Part shown: piece after piece, positions 1-8,991 of the stretch
Layout: every line of letters starts with the position of its first letter
How positions within the stretch are numbered: position 1 is the first letter of the stretch
Origin: Paracoccaceae bacterium
GTDB lineage: Bacteria; Pseudomonadota; Alphaproteobacteria; Rhodobacterales; Rhodobacteraceae
NCBI GenBank assembly: GCA_947468085.1
Contig: CANIKY010000022.1
Location: 1 to 38,148 of the forward strand
Reading direction: 5' to 3'
Length of the DNA: 38,148 bases
Made by a program: the position numbers and the translations under genes
The notes under the pieces: model-generated
Told to the model about the DNA's origin: nothing
The model's input: the letters and a program-made list of their open reading frames with translations, nothing else
Databases searched by the model: none

Positions 1-451
1 CTCGAACGACCTGCAAAGCCTGTATGTGGCCAACAACGTCTGCTCAGCCGTGGAATACTTCCGCAAGCTGGGCGGAAATGTCGGCATCGCGGGTCTTGTG
101 ATCAACAAGGATGATGGCACGGGCGAAGCGGCGGCCTTTGCCAAGACGGTCGGCATTCCGGTGCTGGCCGCCATCCCGCAAGACGATGATCTGCGCAAGA
201 AAAGTGCGAACTATCAGATTGTTGGCAGCTATGAAAGCCAATGGGGCCCAATGTTTGCGCAACTGGCCGAAGCCGTGGCCCTTGCCCCGCCGGTCCGCCC
301 AACGCCTGTCACGCAAGACGGCTTGCTCAGCCTGTTCTCGGCCGAAGTGACCGGGGCCGATTTTGTGTTGATGCCCGCCAGTGACGCCGATATGCGCGGC
401 AAAAATGCCGTTCTGAAGAAATCCCTTGAAGTGGTGTATGACAATGTTTGA
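1..451 (+). CDS. bchX: Chlorophyllide a reductase iron protein BchX (3' part)
   Basis: C-terminal part of the ATP-dependent reductase component of chlorophyllide a oxidoreductase (COR). It passes electrons to BchYZ for reduction of the ring B C7-C8 double bond, making bacteriochlorin. The reading frame is open from base 2, so the gene begins left of the window and the Walker A motif and cluster cysteines are not seen. The visible part starts at SNDLQSLYVANNVCSAVEYF and continues with the VINKDDGTGEA stretch typical of BchX, a NifH-like protein. About 149 residues are present. The stop codon (449-451) is followed by bchY after 60 bases, and a 23-codon reading frame overlaps both genes. Identification rests on family recognition and on the bchX-bchY-bchZ order. 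Confidence 0.96.
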   Translation, partial: SNDLQSLYVANNVCSAVEYFRKLGGNVGIAGLVINKDDGTGEAAAFAKTVGIPVLAAIPQDDDLRKKSANYQIVGSYESQWGPMFAQLAEAVALAPPVRPTPVTQDGLLSLFSAEVTGADFVLMPASDADMRGKNAVLKKSLEVVYDNV

Positions 452-515
452 TCTGGAAGCCCTCGCCCAGTTTGAAGCAGCCCTGCAACGCATGTCCGGG
501 GCATCCCGGAAATGA
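444..515 (+). CDS. Possible 23-residue coupling ORF between bchX and bchY
   Basis: A short reading frame, MFDLEALAQFEAALQRMSGA plus SRK. Its ATG lies inside the last codons of bchX (overlap ATGTTTGA, 8 bases) and its stop overlaps the bchY start in an ATGA. It fills the only gap in an otherwise overlapping gene string, so ribosomes ending on bchX could be carried to bchY through it. The predicted peptide could form an amphipathic helix. No family is recognised, and it could be a chance frame. Only its exact fit between two genes argues that it is translated. Confidence 0.35.
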   Translation: MFDLEALAQFEAALQRMSGASRK

Positions 516-2080
516 GCGAAGTCAGCTATGACAAAGCCAATCAGGCACCTTTGACCGAGATTTCCTCGGTCGATTTGCCCGAACCGCAGGGTGCAGAACC
601 CGTGGACGGCATGGGTTGTCATGCTGGCGCTGAAACCATGCAAGCAGCGGCCCGCGCTGCCGGTAATTCAGAACTTCTAGACCAATACGCCCGCGATTAT
701 CCGCAAGGGCCGCATGACAAGCCGCAAAGCATGTGCCCCGCCTTTGGGTCGCTGCGGGTAGGCTTGCGGATGCGGCGGGTGGCGACAGTGCTGTCGGGAT
801 CGGCCTGCTGTGTTTATGGCTTGACCTTTGTCAGCCACTTTTACGGCGCGCGGCGGTCGGTGGGCTATGTGCCGTTCAACTCGGAATCCTTGGTGACAGG
901 CAAGCTGTTTGAAGACATCCGCGATGCGGTGCATGAACTGGCAGATCCTGAGCGTAACGATGCGATCGTGGTGACCAACCTGTGCGTGCCCACGGCTTCC
1001 GGTGTGCCACTGAAACTTTTGCCTAGTGAAATCAACGGCGTGAGGATCGTGGGCATTGACGTGCCGGGCTTTGGCATCCCCACCCATGCCGAGGCCAAGG
1101 ATGTTCTGGCCGGTGCCATGCTGAAATACGCCCGCGCCGAGATTGAGGCTGGCCCCGTGGCCGCCCCCGCCGCTGGCCGCTCTGACCGCCCGCAGGTCGC
1201 CCTGTTGGGCGAGATGTTCCCCGCTGATCCGATGATGATCGGCGCAATGCTGGCCCCGCTTGGGCTGGCCACCGGCCCTGTGGTGCCCTGCCGCGAATGG
1301 CGCGAGCTTTATGCCGCGCTTGACTGCGATGTCGTGGCCGCCATCCACCCCTTCTACACCGCCGCCGTGCGCGAGTTTCAATCGGCAGGCCGCAAGGTTG
1401 TAGGCTCGGCCCCCGTGGGCGTTGACGGCACAGCCGCATGGTTGGCCGCGATTGGCGATGCTTACAATGTCGACCCCGCACGGGTTGCGGCAGCGCAGAA
1501 CGCTTTCCTGCCGGCTATCAAAGGCGCTTTGGCGGGCAGTGCGATCAAGGGCACCATCACGCTGTCGGGCTATGAAGGCTCTGAACTGCTCGTAGCGCGC
1601 TTGCTGATCGAATCAGGCGCTTATGTGCCCTATGTCGGCACCGCCTGCCCCAAAACCCAGTGGAGCGCGCCTGATCTGGAATGGCTGGAAGCCAAAGGCG
1701 TCAAGGTCAAGTTCCGCGCCAGTCTGGAAGACGACGCCTCGGCGATGGAAGCGATCCGGCCCGATCTGGCCATTGGCACAACCCCCTTGGTGCAAAAGGC
1801 CAAAGAGCTTGCGATACCAGCCCTGTACTTCACCAACCTCATTTCCGCCCGCCCCTTGATGGGGCCTGCGGGGGCTGGGTCTTTGGGCCAAGTGGTCAAT
1901 GCGGCCATCGCCGGACGCGCGCGTATGGAAGGCATGAAAGCCTTTTTCGAGGGTGTGGGCAAAGGCGACACCGCAGGCATCTGGGAAGGCTCTCCCAACC
2001 TGCGCCCCGACTTCCGCGCGCTGCACCAAAAGAAACTCGACAAGGCCGCCAAAGCTGCCAAAGCCGAGGAGATGATCTGA
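512..2080 (+). CDS. bchY: Chlorophyllide a reductase subunit BchY
   Basis: One of the two NifDK-like subunits of COR; BchY and BchZ together hold the [4Fe-4S] cluster and the substrate. The protein has 522 residues. Three cysteines, C75, C100 and C158, have the same spacing (25 and 58 residues) as the cluster ligands reported for R. capsulatus BchY (C62, C87, C145), with a longer N-terminus here. C100 is the second of a CC pair; C36 is also present but lies outside this pattern. The ATG at 512 overlaps the stop of a 23-codon frame in ATGA. The nearby SD sequence is weak (GGGG about 12 bases upstream), so translation may depend on coupling. The stop codon shares its last base with the bchZ ATG. 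Confidence 0.97.
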   Translation: MSEVSYDKANQAPLTEISSVDLPEPQGAEPVDGMGCHAGAETMQAAARAAGNSELLDQYARDYPQGPHDKPQSMCPAFGSLRVGLRMRRVATVLSGSACCVYGLTFVSHFYGARRSVGYVPFNSESLVTGKLFEDIRDAVHELADPERNDAIVVTNLCVPTASGVPLKLLPSEINGVRIVGIDVPGFGIPTHAEAKDVLAGAMLKYARAEIEAGPVAAPAAGRSDRPQVALLGEMFPADPMMIGAMLAPLGLATGPVVPCREWRELYAALDCDVVAAIHPFYTAAVREFQSAGRKVVGSAPVGVDGTAAWLAAIGDAYNVDPARVAAAQNAFLPAIKGALAGSAIKGTITLSGYEGSELLVARLLIESGAYVPYVGTACPKTQWSAPDLEWLEAKGVKVKFRASLEDDASAMEAIRPDLAIGTTPLVQKAKELAIPALYFTNLISARPLMGPAGAGSLGQVVNAAIAGRARMEGMKAFFEGVGKGDTAGIWEGSPNLRPDFRALHQKKLDKAAKAAKAEEMI

Positions 2081-3558
2081 TGTTGATCCAAGATCACGAT
2101 CGGGCAGGGGGCTATTGGGGCGCTATCTATGCGTTCTGTGCCGCCAAAGGGCTGCAAGTGGTGATCGACGGGCCGGTGGGCTGCGAAAACCTGCCGGTGA
2201 CATCCGTTCTGCATTACACCGATGCCCTGCCGCCGCATGAATTGCCCATTGTCGTCACAGGCTTGGGCGAGGAAGAACTGGGTCGTGACGGCACCGAAGG
2301 GGCGATGCGGCGCGCGTGGAAAACGCTGGATCCGGCTTTGCCTGCGGTGGTTGTGACGGGGTCTATCGCCGAAATGATCGGCGGCGGTGTCACGCCCATG
2401 GGCACCAACATTCAACGCTTTTTGCCGCGCACGATTGACGAGGATCAGTGGCAAACTGCTGACCGCGCCATGACATGGATCTTCACCGAATTTGGCCAGA
2501 CCAAAGGCCGGATGCCGCCCGAAACGGCGCGTCCTGACGGATCAAAGCCGCGCGTTAACATTCTGGGGCCTATGTACGGCGTGTTTAACATGGCGTCTGA
2601 CCTGCACGAGATCCGCCGCTTGGTCGAAGGCATCGGGGCCGAGGTCAATATGGTGATGCCGCTAGGTGCCCATGTGGCCGAGATGCGCAATCTGGTCAAC
2701 GCCGATGTCAACATTGTCATGTACCGCGAATTTGGCCGTGGCTTGGCAGAAGTCTTGGGCAAACCCTATCTGCAAGCGCCCTTTGGCATTGATTCCACAA
2801 CGAAATTCCTGCGCACCTTGGGTGACTTGCTGGGGCTGGACCCCGAGCCTTTCATCGAAAAAGAAAAGCATTCCACGCTGAAACCCGTCTGGGATTTGTG
2901 GCGCTCGGTCACGCAAGACTTTTTTGCCACGGCCAGCTTTGGCATTGTGGCCAATGAAACCTATGCGCGCGGCGTTCGCGCCTATCTGGAAGGCGACCTT
3001 GGCCTGCCCTGCGCCTTTGCCGTGGCGCGGATTCCGGGCAAAAAGACCAACAATGACGCCGTGCGCGCACTGCTTAAACAGCACCGCCCGCTGGTTGTGA
3101 TGGGGTCGATCAATGAAAAGATGTATCTGGCGGAAATGAAGGGCGGCTTTGGCCCTGCGCCCAGTTTCATCCCCGCCTCTTTCCCGGGTGCCGCCATTCG
3201 CCGCGCCATCGGCACGCCGATGATGGGATTTTCGGGCGCTGTCTGGATTTTGCAAGAAGTGTGCAACAGCCTGTTTGACGCGCTGTTTCACATACTGCCC
3301 TTGGGCACCGAGATGGACTCGGCCCAAGCTACACCCACAACGCTGCGCCGCGACTTCCCTTGGGATGTCGATGCGCAGGCCGCTTTGGACAGAATTGTAA
3401 ATACGCACCCCATTCTTACCCGGATCAGCGCCGCAAGGTCGCTGCGCGATGCTGCCGAAAAGGCAGCACTTGATTCCGGGGCCGAGCGGGTGGTGCGCGA
3501 AACCGTGGAGGGTCTGCAAGGCGCAGCCCTGTCACTTAACGAGGGCGTAAGATCATGA
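2080..3558 (+). CDS. bchZ: Chlorophyllide a reductase subunit BchZ
   Basis: Second NifDK-like subunit of COR, 492 residues. The start chosen is the ATG at 2080, which overlaps the bchY stop in TGATG and gives the expected N-terminus [16 protein letters not shown] much longer open frame upstream is only the shadow of bchY. C35 (in GPVGCENLP) falls at the position reported for the cluster ligand in R. capsulatus BchZ. The protein ends EGVRS and its stop overlaps pufQ by four bases (ATGA). By analogy with Rhodobacter the puf promoter may lie within the 3' part of this gene, but I cannot point to it. Confidence 0.97.
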   Translation: MLIQDHDRAGGYWGAIYAFCAAKGLQVVIDGPVGCENLPVTSVLHYTDALPPHELPIVVTGLGEEELGRDGTEGAMRRAWKTLDPALPAVVVTGSIAEMIGGGVTPMGTNIQRFLPRTIDEDQWQTADRAMTWIFTEFGQTKGRMPPETARPDGSKPRVNILGPMYGVFNMASDLHEIRRLVEGIGAEVNMVMPLGAHVAEMRNLVNADVNIVMYREFGRGLAEVLGKPYLQAPFGIDSTTKFLRTLGDLLGLDPEPFIEKEKHSTLKPVWDLWRSVTQDFFATASFGIVANETYARGVRAYLEGDLGLPCAFAVARIPGKKTNNDAVRALLKQHRPLVVMGSINEKMYLAEMKGGFGPAPSFIPASFPGAAIRRAIGTPMMGFSGAVWILQEVCNSLFDALFHILPLGTEMDSAQATPTTLRRDFPWDVDAQAALDRIVNTHPILTRISAARSLRDAAEKAALDSGAERVVRETVEGLQGAALSLNEGVRS

Positions 3559-3776
3559 GCGACTACACCGCCAATGGGGATCTGCATCACGTCAAGCGCG
3601 TGAACAAGGCCGAGTTTGTCATCTACTTTGCCATGATCGTGTGCCTGGCACTTCTGCCGCACATGATCGGCTGGACCTACCAGTTGATCCGTCACGCAAG
3701 CCTGCCCCGGTTAAACCCGGTGGCGCGGGCCTGGAAAGACGCGCAGGCGGTGACGCCCATGATTTTCCGCGGGTAA
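3555..3776 (+). CDS. pufQ: PufQ, bacteriochlorophyll-related membrane protein
   Basis: Small protein of 73 residues at the head of the puf operon. In Rhodobacter PufQ is needed for normal bacteriochlorophyll formation and has been proposed to help deliver pigment or intermediates to the RC-LH1 core; its exact role is unsettled. It has one hydrophobic segment (about residues 21-44, [19 protein letters not shown]) flanked by charged ends, and the family-typical [18 protein letters not shown] region in the C-terminal half. The ATG overlaps the bchZ stop (ATGA), as expected in the bchXYZ-pufQBALM superoperon. Length and position match the family. Confidence 0.93.
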   Translation: MSDYTANGDLHHVKRVNKAEFVIYFAMIVCLALLPHMIGWTYQLIRHASLPRLNPVARAWKDAQAVTPMIFRG

Positions 3777-3894
3777 CCGCGCAACAGAATTCGCCCTTCC
3801 CATGAGGGGGATGGCGAAACATCGGAGGGGCATTCTGCCCACCGTGACCCGGCCGCAGGGAATGCGGCGTCAGTCCGAATGTCCGGAGGATACT
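3777..3894 (+). promoter_or_regulatory. pufQ-pufB intercistronic leader
   Basis: A 118-base gap between pufQ and pufB. It ends with a strong ribosome binding site, CCGGAGG, just before the pufB ATG at 3895. In Rhodobacter the puf transcript is processed in this interval, giving stable pufBA-containing RNAs. A processing role here is inferred from position, since I see only small potential stems (for example GGGGCATTCTGCCC near 3826-3840) and no clear motif. Confidence 0.4.
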
Positions 3895-4044
3895 ATGGCT
3901 GATAAATCTGACCTGTCTTTCACAGGTCTCACCGACCAGCAGGCGCAGGAACTGCACTCGGTCTATATGAGCGGGCTTTGGTTGTTCGTGACCATTGCCG
4001 TAATCGCGCATTTGGCCGTGTACATTTGGCGTCCGTGGTTCTGA
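3895..4044 (+). CDS. pufB: Light-harvesting 1 beta polypeptide
   Basis: LH1 beta subunit of 49 residues, which binds bacteriochlorophyll a in the ring around the reaction centre. The start is the ATG at 3895 behind a good SD (CCGGAGG); the longer open frame beginning at 3802 is not needed. The N-terminal cytoplasmic part includes [14 protein letters not shown] single membrane helix ([20 protein letters not shown]) carries the conserved histidine in AVIAHL that ligates bacteriochlorophyll, and RPWF follows at the C-terminus. The gap to pufA is 13 bases. Confidence 0.97.
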   Translation: MADKSDLSFTGLTDQQAQELHSVYMSGLWLFVTIAVIAHLAVYIWRPWF

Positions 4045-4057
4045 GGGGGAAAAAGAC

Positions 4058-4249
4058 ATGAGCAAGTTTTACAAAATCTGGCTGATCTTCGATCCCCGTC
4101 GCGTGTTTGTGGCACAGGGCGTTTTCCTGTTCCTGCTCGCCGCGATGATCCACCTCGTTCTGCTGTCGAACCCGTCTTACAACTGGTTCGACATTGCGAC
4201 GGCCAAGCACGGCTACGCGCCGGCAGTGCCGGCAGCACCTGCCCCGTAA
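4058..4249 (+). CDS. pufA: Light-harvesting 1 alpha polypeptide
   Basis: LH1 alpha subunit, 63 residues. The N-terminus [20 protein letters not shown] is typical of the family. One membrane helix follows, with the bacteriochlorophyll-binding histidine in AAMIHLVLL, then the NWFD segment. The C-terminus is a proline- and alanine-rich periplasmic tail (PAVPAAPAP). The SD sequence is GAGGGGG at 4043-4049. Together with PufB it makes the ring that PufX interrupts. The stable hairpin just after the stop probably helps keep its mRNA more abundant than that of pufLM. Confidence 0.97.
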   Translation: MSKFYKIWLIFDPRRVFVAQGVFLFLLAAMIHLVLLSNPSYNWFDIATAKHGYAPAVPAAPAP

Positions 4250-4260
4250 CGGGCTTGCCT

Positions 4261-4292
4261 TTGGTGCGGGCGACATCAGCCGCCCGCACCAA
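4261..4292 (+). promoter_or_regulatory. pufA-pufL intercistronic mRNA hairpin
   Basis: A perfect 12-bp stem: TTGGTGCGGGCG at 4261-4272 pairs with CGCCCGCACCAA at 4281-4292 around an 8-base loop. No T-run follows, so it is not a standard terminator. In Rhodobacter a hairpin at this same place blocks 3'-to-5' decay of the processed pufBA message, which gives the excess of LH1 over reaction-centre subunits. The same role is inferred from position and strength. Confidence 0.88.
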
Positions 4293-4375
4293 CTTAAATC
4301 TTTGGTCCTACATCTGACGGTTTCTGGCGCGGTTTCGCAGTCACGAAACCCTCGGTCCAATGCGGAGAGGGAAGC

Positions 4376-5224
4376 ATGGCACTGCTCAGCTTCGAGCGAA
4401 AATACCGCGTGCCGGGTGGCACGCTTGTCGGCGGGAACCTGTTCGACTTTTGGGTCGGGCCGTTCTACGTGGGCTTCTTTGGGGTCACAACATTCTTTTT
4501 TGCCGTGTTGGGCACCATTTTGATATTTTACGGGGCGGCCATGGGGCCGACCTGGAACCCCTGGCTGATTTCGATCGATCCGCCAGATATTGCTTTGGGC
4601 TTGGGCCTTGCGCCTATGCTGCAAGGCGGGCTGTGGCAGATCATCACCTTTTGCGCGATTGGAGCCTTTGTAAGCTGGGCGCTACGCGAGGTGGAAATTT
4701 GCCGCAAGCTGGGCATCGGGCTGCAAGTGCCCTTGGCCTTTGGCGTTGCGATTTTTGCCTATGTCACGCTGACGGTGATCCGGCCCATGTTGATGGGCGC
4801 TTGGGGCTATGCCTTTCCTTACGGGATCTTTAGCCACCTCGATTGGGTGTCTAACACCGGCTACACTTACGGCAACTTTCACTACAACCCGCTGCATATG
4901 ATTGCCGTCACCCTGTTTTTCACCAATACCTTGGCCTTGGCGCTGCATGGCGGCCTTGTGCTGTCGGCGGCCAATCCGCCCAAGGGGCAGTTGATGAAAA
5001 CCCCCGATCACGAGGACACGTTCTTTCGCGATCTGATCGGCTATTCGGTTGGCACCTTGGGCATCCACCGCGTGGGGCTGTTGTTGGCCGTAAACGCCGC
5101 TTTCTTTAGCGCGCTGTGTATCGTGGTTTCGGGCACGATTTGGTTCGACCAATGGGTTGATTGGTGGAACTGGTGGCTGAACCTGCCAATATTTGCGAAT
5201 GTTCATGGGGGCGTAAATGGCTGA
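4376..5224 (+). CDS. pufL: Photosynthetic reaction centre L subunit
   Basis: Type II reaction centre L subunit, 282 residues, five membrane helices. With PufM it holds the special pair, accessory bacteriochlorophylls, bacteriopheophytins, quinones and non-haem iron. Ligand residues are all present, numbered with the initiator Met: H154 and H174 (bacteriochlorophyll), H191 and H231 (iron). The QB proton-path residues E213 and S224 are also there. The start at 4376 follows GGAGAGGGAAGC. The stop overlaps the pufM start by eight bases, so the two subunits are translationally coupled. Confidence 0.98.
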   Translation: MALLSFERKYRVPGGTLVGGNLFDFWVGPFYVGFFGVTTFFFAVLGTILIFYGAAMGPTWNPWLISIDPPDIALGLGLAPMLQGGLWQIITFCAIGAFVSWALREVEICRKLGIGLQVPLAFGVAIFAYVTLTVIRPMLMGAWGYAFPYGIFSHLDWVSNTGYTYGNFHYNPLHMIAVTLFFTNTLALALHGGLVLSAANPPKGQLMKTPDHEDTFFRDLIGYSVGTLGIHRVGLLLAVNAAFFSALCIVVSGTIWFDQWVDWWNWWLNLPIFANVHGGVNG

Positions 5225-6137
5225 GTATCAGAACTTTTTCACCCAGGTTCAGGTCAGCGCCGCCCCTGAAATGGGGATGGTGGAAGGGGTAGACGTCGGC
5301 CAGCGCACCAAAGGTGCCAGCTTCTCGACCCTGATGGGATGGATCGGCAACGCCCAGTTGGGGCCAATCTATCTGGGCACCTTTGGCGTGGTGAGCATTA
5401 TTACCGGCCTTATCTGGTTCGAAATCATCGGCTTTTGGTTCTGGCGTCAGGCGGGCTATGATCCGGCTGTGTTCCTGCGCGATCTGTTCTGGCTGTCACT
5501 GGAACCGCCAGCGCCGGAATGGGGCCTGCGGATCCCGCCTCTGGATCAGGGCGGCATGTTCTTGTTGGCGGGGTTCTTCTTTTTCATCTCGCTCTGGTCA
5601 TGGTGGCTGCGCACCTATCTGCGGGCAGAGGCTTTGGGCATGGGCAAGCACATCGCTTGGGCCTTTGCTGCGGCCTTGTGGCTGGTGATGGTGTTGGGCT
5701 TGATCCGCCCGGTACTGATGGGAAGCTGGTCCGAAGCCGTGCCCTATGGCATCTTCTCGCACCTTGATTGGACCAACTTGTTCAGTCTGACCTATGGCAA
5801 TCTGTTCTATAACCCCTTCCATGCCCTCAGCATCGCGTTCCTCTACGGTTCAGCCCTGCTGTTTGCCATGCATGGGGCAACGATCCTGTCTGTCACCCGT
5901 CTGGGCGGCGACCGGGAATTGGAGCAGATCGTTGACCGCGGCACAGCCTCTGAACGCGCCGCTTTGTTCTGGCGCTGGACCATGGGCTTTAACGCCACAA
6001 TGGAAGGCATCCACCGCTGGGCTTGGTGGTTTGCCATTCTGGTGCCGATCACCGGCGGGATTGGCATCCTTTTGACCGGAACTGTTGTCGATAACTGGTA
6101 TGTCTGGGCGCAAGACCACGGATACGCGCCGCTTTAA
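5217..6137 (+). CDS. pufM: Photosynthetic reaction centre M subunit
   Basis: Type II reaction centre M subunit, 306 residues, close to the usual length for Rhodobacter. H182 and H202 (bacteriochlorophyll ligands) and H219 and H266 (iron ligands) fall at the exact family positions. The gene begins inside pufL and is followed 11 bases later by pufX behind an AGGAG ribosome binding site. There is no pufC (tetrahaem cytochrome) after it, so the reaction centre is probably reduced directly by soluble cytochrome c2, which is encoded at 8503-8925. Confidence 0.98.
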   Translation: MAEYQNFFTQVQVSAAPEMGMVEGVDVGQRTKGASFSTLMGWIGNAQLGPIYLGTFGVVSIITGLIWFEIIGFWFWRQAGYDPAVFLRDLFWLSLEPPAPEWGLRIPPLDQGGMFLLAGFFFFISLWSWWLRTYLRAEALGMGKHIAWAFAAALWLVMVLGLIRPVLMGSWSEAVPYGIFSHLDWTNLFSLTYGNLFYNPFHALSIAFLYGSALLFAMHGATILSVTRLGGDRELEQIVDRGTASERAALFWRWTMGFNATMEGIHRWAWWFAILVPITGGIGILLTGTVVDNWYVWAQDHGYAPL

Positions 6138-6148
6138 TAGGAGCTGTC

Positions 6149-6376
6149 ATGTCTGGTGTGAACTACCTTGAAGACCAAAACCCTACTGTACGCCTGCGCG
6201 TTTGGGCCTTGGGACAAATGATCTGGGGCGGCTTTATGGCCAGCGTTGGCCTTATCGCCCTAGGACTTGTGTTGCTGGCGATCTGGGGCGTGGGGCAGCT
6301 TCTGGACGAAAGAAGCAAAACCGCACCTTCGCCCTATAGCGCGCTGCAGATCGTGCAAACGCAGGACATCGTCTGA
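6149..6376 (+). CDS. pufX: PufX, RC-LH1 core protein
   Basis: Small single-helix protein of 75 residues at the end of the puf operon. PufX opens the LH1 ring for quinone exchange and, in some species, drives dimer formation of the core complex. The order pufM-pufX is limited to the Rhodobacter group. The membrane helix (about residues 22-48) is glycine-rich, and the C-terminal LLDERSKTAPSPYS matches the LPERAHQAPSPY region I recall from R. capsulatus PufX. PufX diverges quickly, so position and the APSPY tail are the main support. The SD sequence is AGGAG at 6140-6144. Confidence 0.93.
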   Translation: MSGVNYLEDQNPTVRLRVWALGQMIWGGFMASVGLIALGLVLLAIWGVGQLLDERSKTAPSPYSALQIVQTQDIV

Positions 6377-6385
6377 TGACCTCGT

Positions 6386-6440
6386 GGACCGAGAGCCCCT
6401 GCCCTCGGTCCGCCACGACGTTCGGGCCTTTTGCCGGCCC
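6386..6440 (+). promoter_or_regulatory. Tandem hairpins in the puf 3' UTR
   Basis: Two stems in a row after pufX. GGACCGAG (6386-6393) pairs with CTCGGTCC (6404-6411), and GGGCC (6424-6428) pairs with GGCCC (6436-6440). A third stem, CCTGTT/AACAGG, lies at 6474-6488. None except the later terminator at 6494 has a T-run. They probably protect the puf message and could define a small RNA processed from the 3' end, as described for PcrX in R. sphaeroides. The small RNA is inference. Confidence 0.7.
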
Positions 6441-6493
6441 AAACCTGGGCACCTATCGCAGCCCGGTTCCCTTCCTGTTGGCAACAGGGACCT

Positions 6494-6529
6494 GGTGCCG
6501 TGTGTCAGCCACCCGGCACCTTTTTTATT
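6494..6529 (+). terminator. Rho-independent terminator of the puf operon
   Basis: Stem GGTGCCG (6494-6500) pairs with CGGCACC (6514-6520), followed by TTTTTTATT. It sits only 14 bases before the dxs ATG and just before its AAAGG ribosome binding site. Transcription of dxs from upstream promoters must therefore pass this terminator. Confidence 0.88.
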
Positions 6530-6543
6530 GAAAGGCCAATCTC

Positions 6544-8439
6544 ATGTCGCTGCTTGATAACGTCTCCTCTCCCGCTGATCTGAAAGCGTTGAGCGATGGC
6601 GAATTGGGGCGATTGGCCGATGAAGTGCGGGCTGAAGTGATTTCGGTCGTCTCTAAAACCGGCGGGCATCTGGGGTCGTCTTTGGGGGTGGTGGAACTGA
6701 CGGTGGCGATCCATGCCGTCTTTGACACGCCAGTGGATAAGTTGATCTGGGATGTTGGCCACCAGTGCTACCCCCACAAAATCCTGACCGGTCGGCGCGA
6801 CCGGATGCACAGCCTGCGCCAAGAGGGCGGGGTTTCGGGCTTTACCAAACGCTCGGAAAGCACCTACGACCCCTTTGGCGCGGCGCATTCTTCGACCAGC
6901 ATTTCGGCGGCTTTGGGCTTTACCATAGGGCGCGACATGGGCCAGCCCACGGGCGATGCCATCGCCGTGATCGGCGACGGGGCCATCACCGCCGGCATGG
7001 CCTATGAGGCGATGAACGCCGCAGGCCATTTGGGCAAGCGGATGTTTGTCATCCTGAATGATAATGACATGAGCATCGCCCCCCCCGTTGGCGCGTTGAA
7101 CCGCTACCTCAACGGGTTGTCGCGCCATAAGCCCTTTGATCTTCTGCGCGACATGGCCGAAGGCTTTGAAGCTGCCCTGCCCGGCCCTCTGCGGGAAGGC
7201 GCGCGGCGAGCACGGCAGATCGTCACGGGTGCACCCTCTGGGGCCACCCTGTTTGAGCAACTGGGCTTTTCCTATATTGGCCCTGTGGATGGCCATTCGA
7301 TGCCCGAGCTTCTCGCCACACTGCGCGCCGCCAAATCCCGCGCCACAGGGCCAGTGCTAATTCACGCCGTTACGGTGAAGGGCAAAGGCTATGCCCCGGC
7401 CGAAAATTCGGCCGACAAGTATCACGGCGTGGCCAAGTTTGATGTGGTGTCTGGCACGCAGGCCAAGGCCAAGTCGAACGCGCCCGCTTACACGTCGGTC
7501 TTTGGCCGCTGCTTGACCGAAGCTGCCGCCCGCGATGGCAAGATTGTGGCTGTGACGGCGGCTATGCCCTCTGGCACGGGCTTAGACATCATGGCCGAAC
7601 GCTTTCCGGCACGGGTGTTTGATGTGGGGATTGCTGAACAACACGGCGTGACTTTTGCGGCAGGGATGGCAGCTTCAGGGCTCAAGCCCTTTGTGGCGAT
7701 CTATTCCACCTTTTTGCAGCGCGGCTATGACCAGATCGTGCATGACGTGGCATTGCAGGGCTTGCCCGTGCGCTTTGCCATCGACCGTGCGGGGCTGGTT
7801 GGGGCCGACGGGGCCACCCATGCCGGCGCCTTTGACGTAGGCTTTCTGGCCAACCTGCCCGGATTCGTCGTCATGGCCGCCGGAGACGAGGCGGAGCTGA
7901 GCCATATGGTCGCCACCGCCGCCGCCTATGACCAAGGCCCGATCTCATTTCGTTATCCGCGCGGCGAGGGCAGCGGCGTGCAAATGCCCGATCAAGGACA
8001 GATTTTACAAATCGGCAAAGGTCGCGTGCTGCGCCAAGGGAGTGATGTGGCCCTGCTGTGCTTTGGTGCGCATCTGCCGGAATGTTTGCTGGCAGCCGAA
8101 GGGCTGGCGGCGCAGGGCATTTCTGTCACCGTGGCTGATGCCCGCTTTGCCAAGCCTTTGGACACCGACCTGATCAATCAACTGGCGCGCCACCATCAGG
8201 CCCTTATCACCGTGGAACAAGGGGCAAGTGGGGGCTTTGGGGCGCAGGTGCTGGAGTATATGGCAAATTCTGGCGGGCTAGATCACGGCGTGCGCCTGCG
8301 CACCCTGACCCTGCCCGACCGCTTTATCGAACAAGCCAGCCCCGCCGCCATGTATGCCGATGCGGGGCTTAGCGTGGCGGATATCACCCGCACGGTGGAG
8401 CGTGTCTTGCCACCAAGGGTGCACGCGTTGCGCGCCTAG
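6544..8439 (+). CDS. dxs: 1-Deoxy-D-xylulose-5-phosphate synthase
   Basis: First enzyme of the MEP isoprenoid pathway: joins pyruvate and glyceraldehyde 3-phosphate using thiamine diphosphate. The protein has 631 residues, the full family length. It shows [13 protein letters not shown] near the N-terminus, the catalytic-histidine region [13 protein letters not shown], the thiamine-diphosphate motif [15 protein letters not shown]...NDNDMSI, and the second-domain motif [18 protein letters not shown] with the catalytic glutamate. It lies directly after the puf operon and supplies precursors for the carotenoids and the bacteriochlorophyll tail. The SD is AAAGG. No convincing promoter is visible between the puf terminator and the ATG, so read-through or a promoter within the 3' UTR is likely. 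Confidence 0.97.
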   Translation: MSLLDNVSSPADLKALSDGELGRLADEVRAEVISVVSKTGGHLGSSLGVVELTVAIHAVFDTPVDKLIWDVGHQCYPHKILTGRRDRMHSLRQEGGVSGFTKRSESTYDPFGAAHSSTSISAALGFTIGRDMGQPTGDAIAVIGDGAITAGMAYEAMNAAGHLGKRMFVILNDNDMSIAPPVGALNRYLNGLSRHKPFDLLRDMAEGFEAALPGPLREGARRARQIVTGAPSGATLFEQLGFSYIGPVDGHSMPELLATLRAAKSRATGPVLIHAVTVKGKGYAPAENSADKYHGVAKFDVVSGTQAKAKSNAPAYTSVFGRCLTEAAARDGKIVAVTAAMPSGTGLDIMAERFPARVFDVGIAEQHGVTFAAGMAASGLKPFVAIYSTFLQRGYDQIVHDVALQGLPVRFAIDRAGLVGADGATHAGAFDVGFLANLPGFVVMAAGDEAELSHMVATAAAYDQGPISFRYPRGEGSGVQMPDQGQILQIGKGRVLRQGSDVALLCFGAHLPECLLAAEGLAAQGISVTVADARFAKPLDTDLINQLARHHQALITVEQGASGGFGAQVLEYMANSGGLDHGVRLRTLTLPDRFIEQASPAAMYADAGLSVADITRTVERVLPPRVHALRA

Positions 8440-8450
8440 AGGCCGGATAC

Positions 8451-8485
8451 AAAAAAGCCCCCGGATAAAAAATCCGGAGGCTTTT
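8451..8485. terminator. Bidirectional terminator between dxs and cycA
   Basis: An A-run followed by a stem and a T-run: AAAAAAGCCCCCGGAT pairs with ATCCGGAGGCTTTT around a short A-rich loop, with one unpaired base. It can end transcription from both sides, dxs on plus and the cycA end of the long minus-strand gene string. Confidence 0.9.
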
Positions 8486-8502
8486 CGCTGATTAGCTTTA
8501 GA

Positions 8503-8925
8503 TCACTTCGCGGGGCCGAACTGCGCCAGATAAGCATAAACGTTCGCTGCGCTGGCGGCATCTTTGACCTTGAATTGCATCTTCGCAACAGCCGGACCAC
8601 CCAAAGTCTTTTTCAAGAAGGCTGCCGGACCCTGCACATATTCCACAAAAGTCGCTTCATCCCACACCAAGCCAGCGGCGCCGGCCTTCACGATGGATTC
8701 ACCGTATTTGAAGCCTTCATAGCTGCCAGCCTGACGGCCAACCACGCCGTACAAGTTGGGGCCGATCTTGCCTTTGCCAGCCAAAACCTTACCATCAGGG
8801 TCAACAACTGCGTGGCAGGTTTGGCAGGTTTTGAAAACAGCCTCACCTTTTGTAGGGTCGCCAGCGGCGAAGGCGGGGGATGCAGCGGTGGCCAAAACCG
8901 CAAGAATGGCCAGTGTAAATTTCAT
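8503..8925 (-). CDS. cycA: Cytochrome c2
   Basis: Periplasmic class I c-type cytochrome that carries electrons from the bc1 complex to the photo-oxidised reaction centre. The protein has 140 residues. A signal peptide (MKFTLAILAVLATAASPAFA) is cut before AGDPTKG. The haem motif CQTCH follows, and the axial methionine lies in VAKMQFKVKDA. NLYGVVGRQAGS and the FVEYVQGPAAFLKK segment are typical of Rhodobacter c2. The start is the ATG at 8925, behind AGGGAGA; an eight-codon extension upstream would spoil the signal peptide. With no pufC in the window, this is the likely donor to the reaction centre. It lies 66 bases after hemA on the same strand. Confidence 0.93.
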   Translation of the reverse strand: MKFTLAILAVLATAASPAFAAGDPTKGEAVFKTCQTCHAVVDPDGKVLAGKGKIGPNLYGVVGRQAGSYEGFKYGESIVKAGAAGLVWDEATFVEYVQGPAAFLKKTLGGPAVAKMQFKVKDAASAANVYAYLAQFGPAK

Positions 8926-8959
8926 CGGGATCTCCCTAGTGTTCAACATTTATACGCAC

Positions 8960-8974
8960 CCACCCTAAGGGTGG
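8960..8974 (-). promoter_or_regulatory. Small hairpin between hemA and cycA
   Basis: CCACCC (8960-8965) and GGGTGG (8969-8974) can pair around a three-base loop. No T-run follows on the minus strand, so this is more likely an mRNA-stabilising or processing stem than a terminator. It may separate cycA levels from those of hemA. Confidence 0.45.
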
Positions 8975-8991
8975 ATCACAGTTTTGTCACC

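Noticed and set aside
1681-2079. Upstream extension of the bchZ reading frame by 133 codons
   Set aside because: It overlaps bchY entirely, its translation does not resemble BchZ, and the ATG at 2080 gives the expected N-terminus with C35 at the known position.
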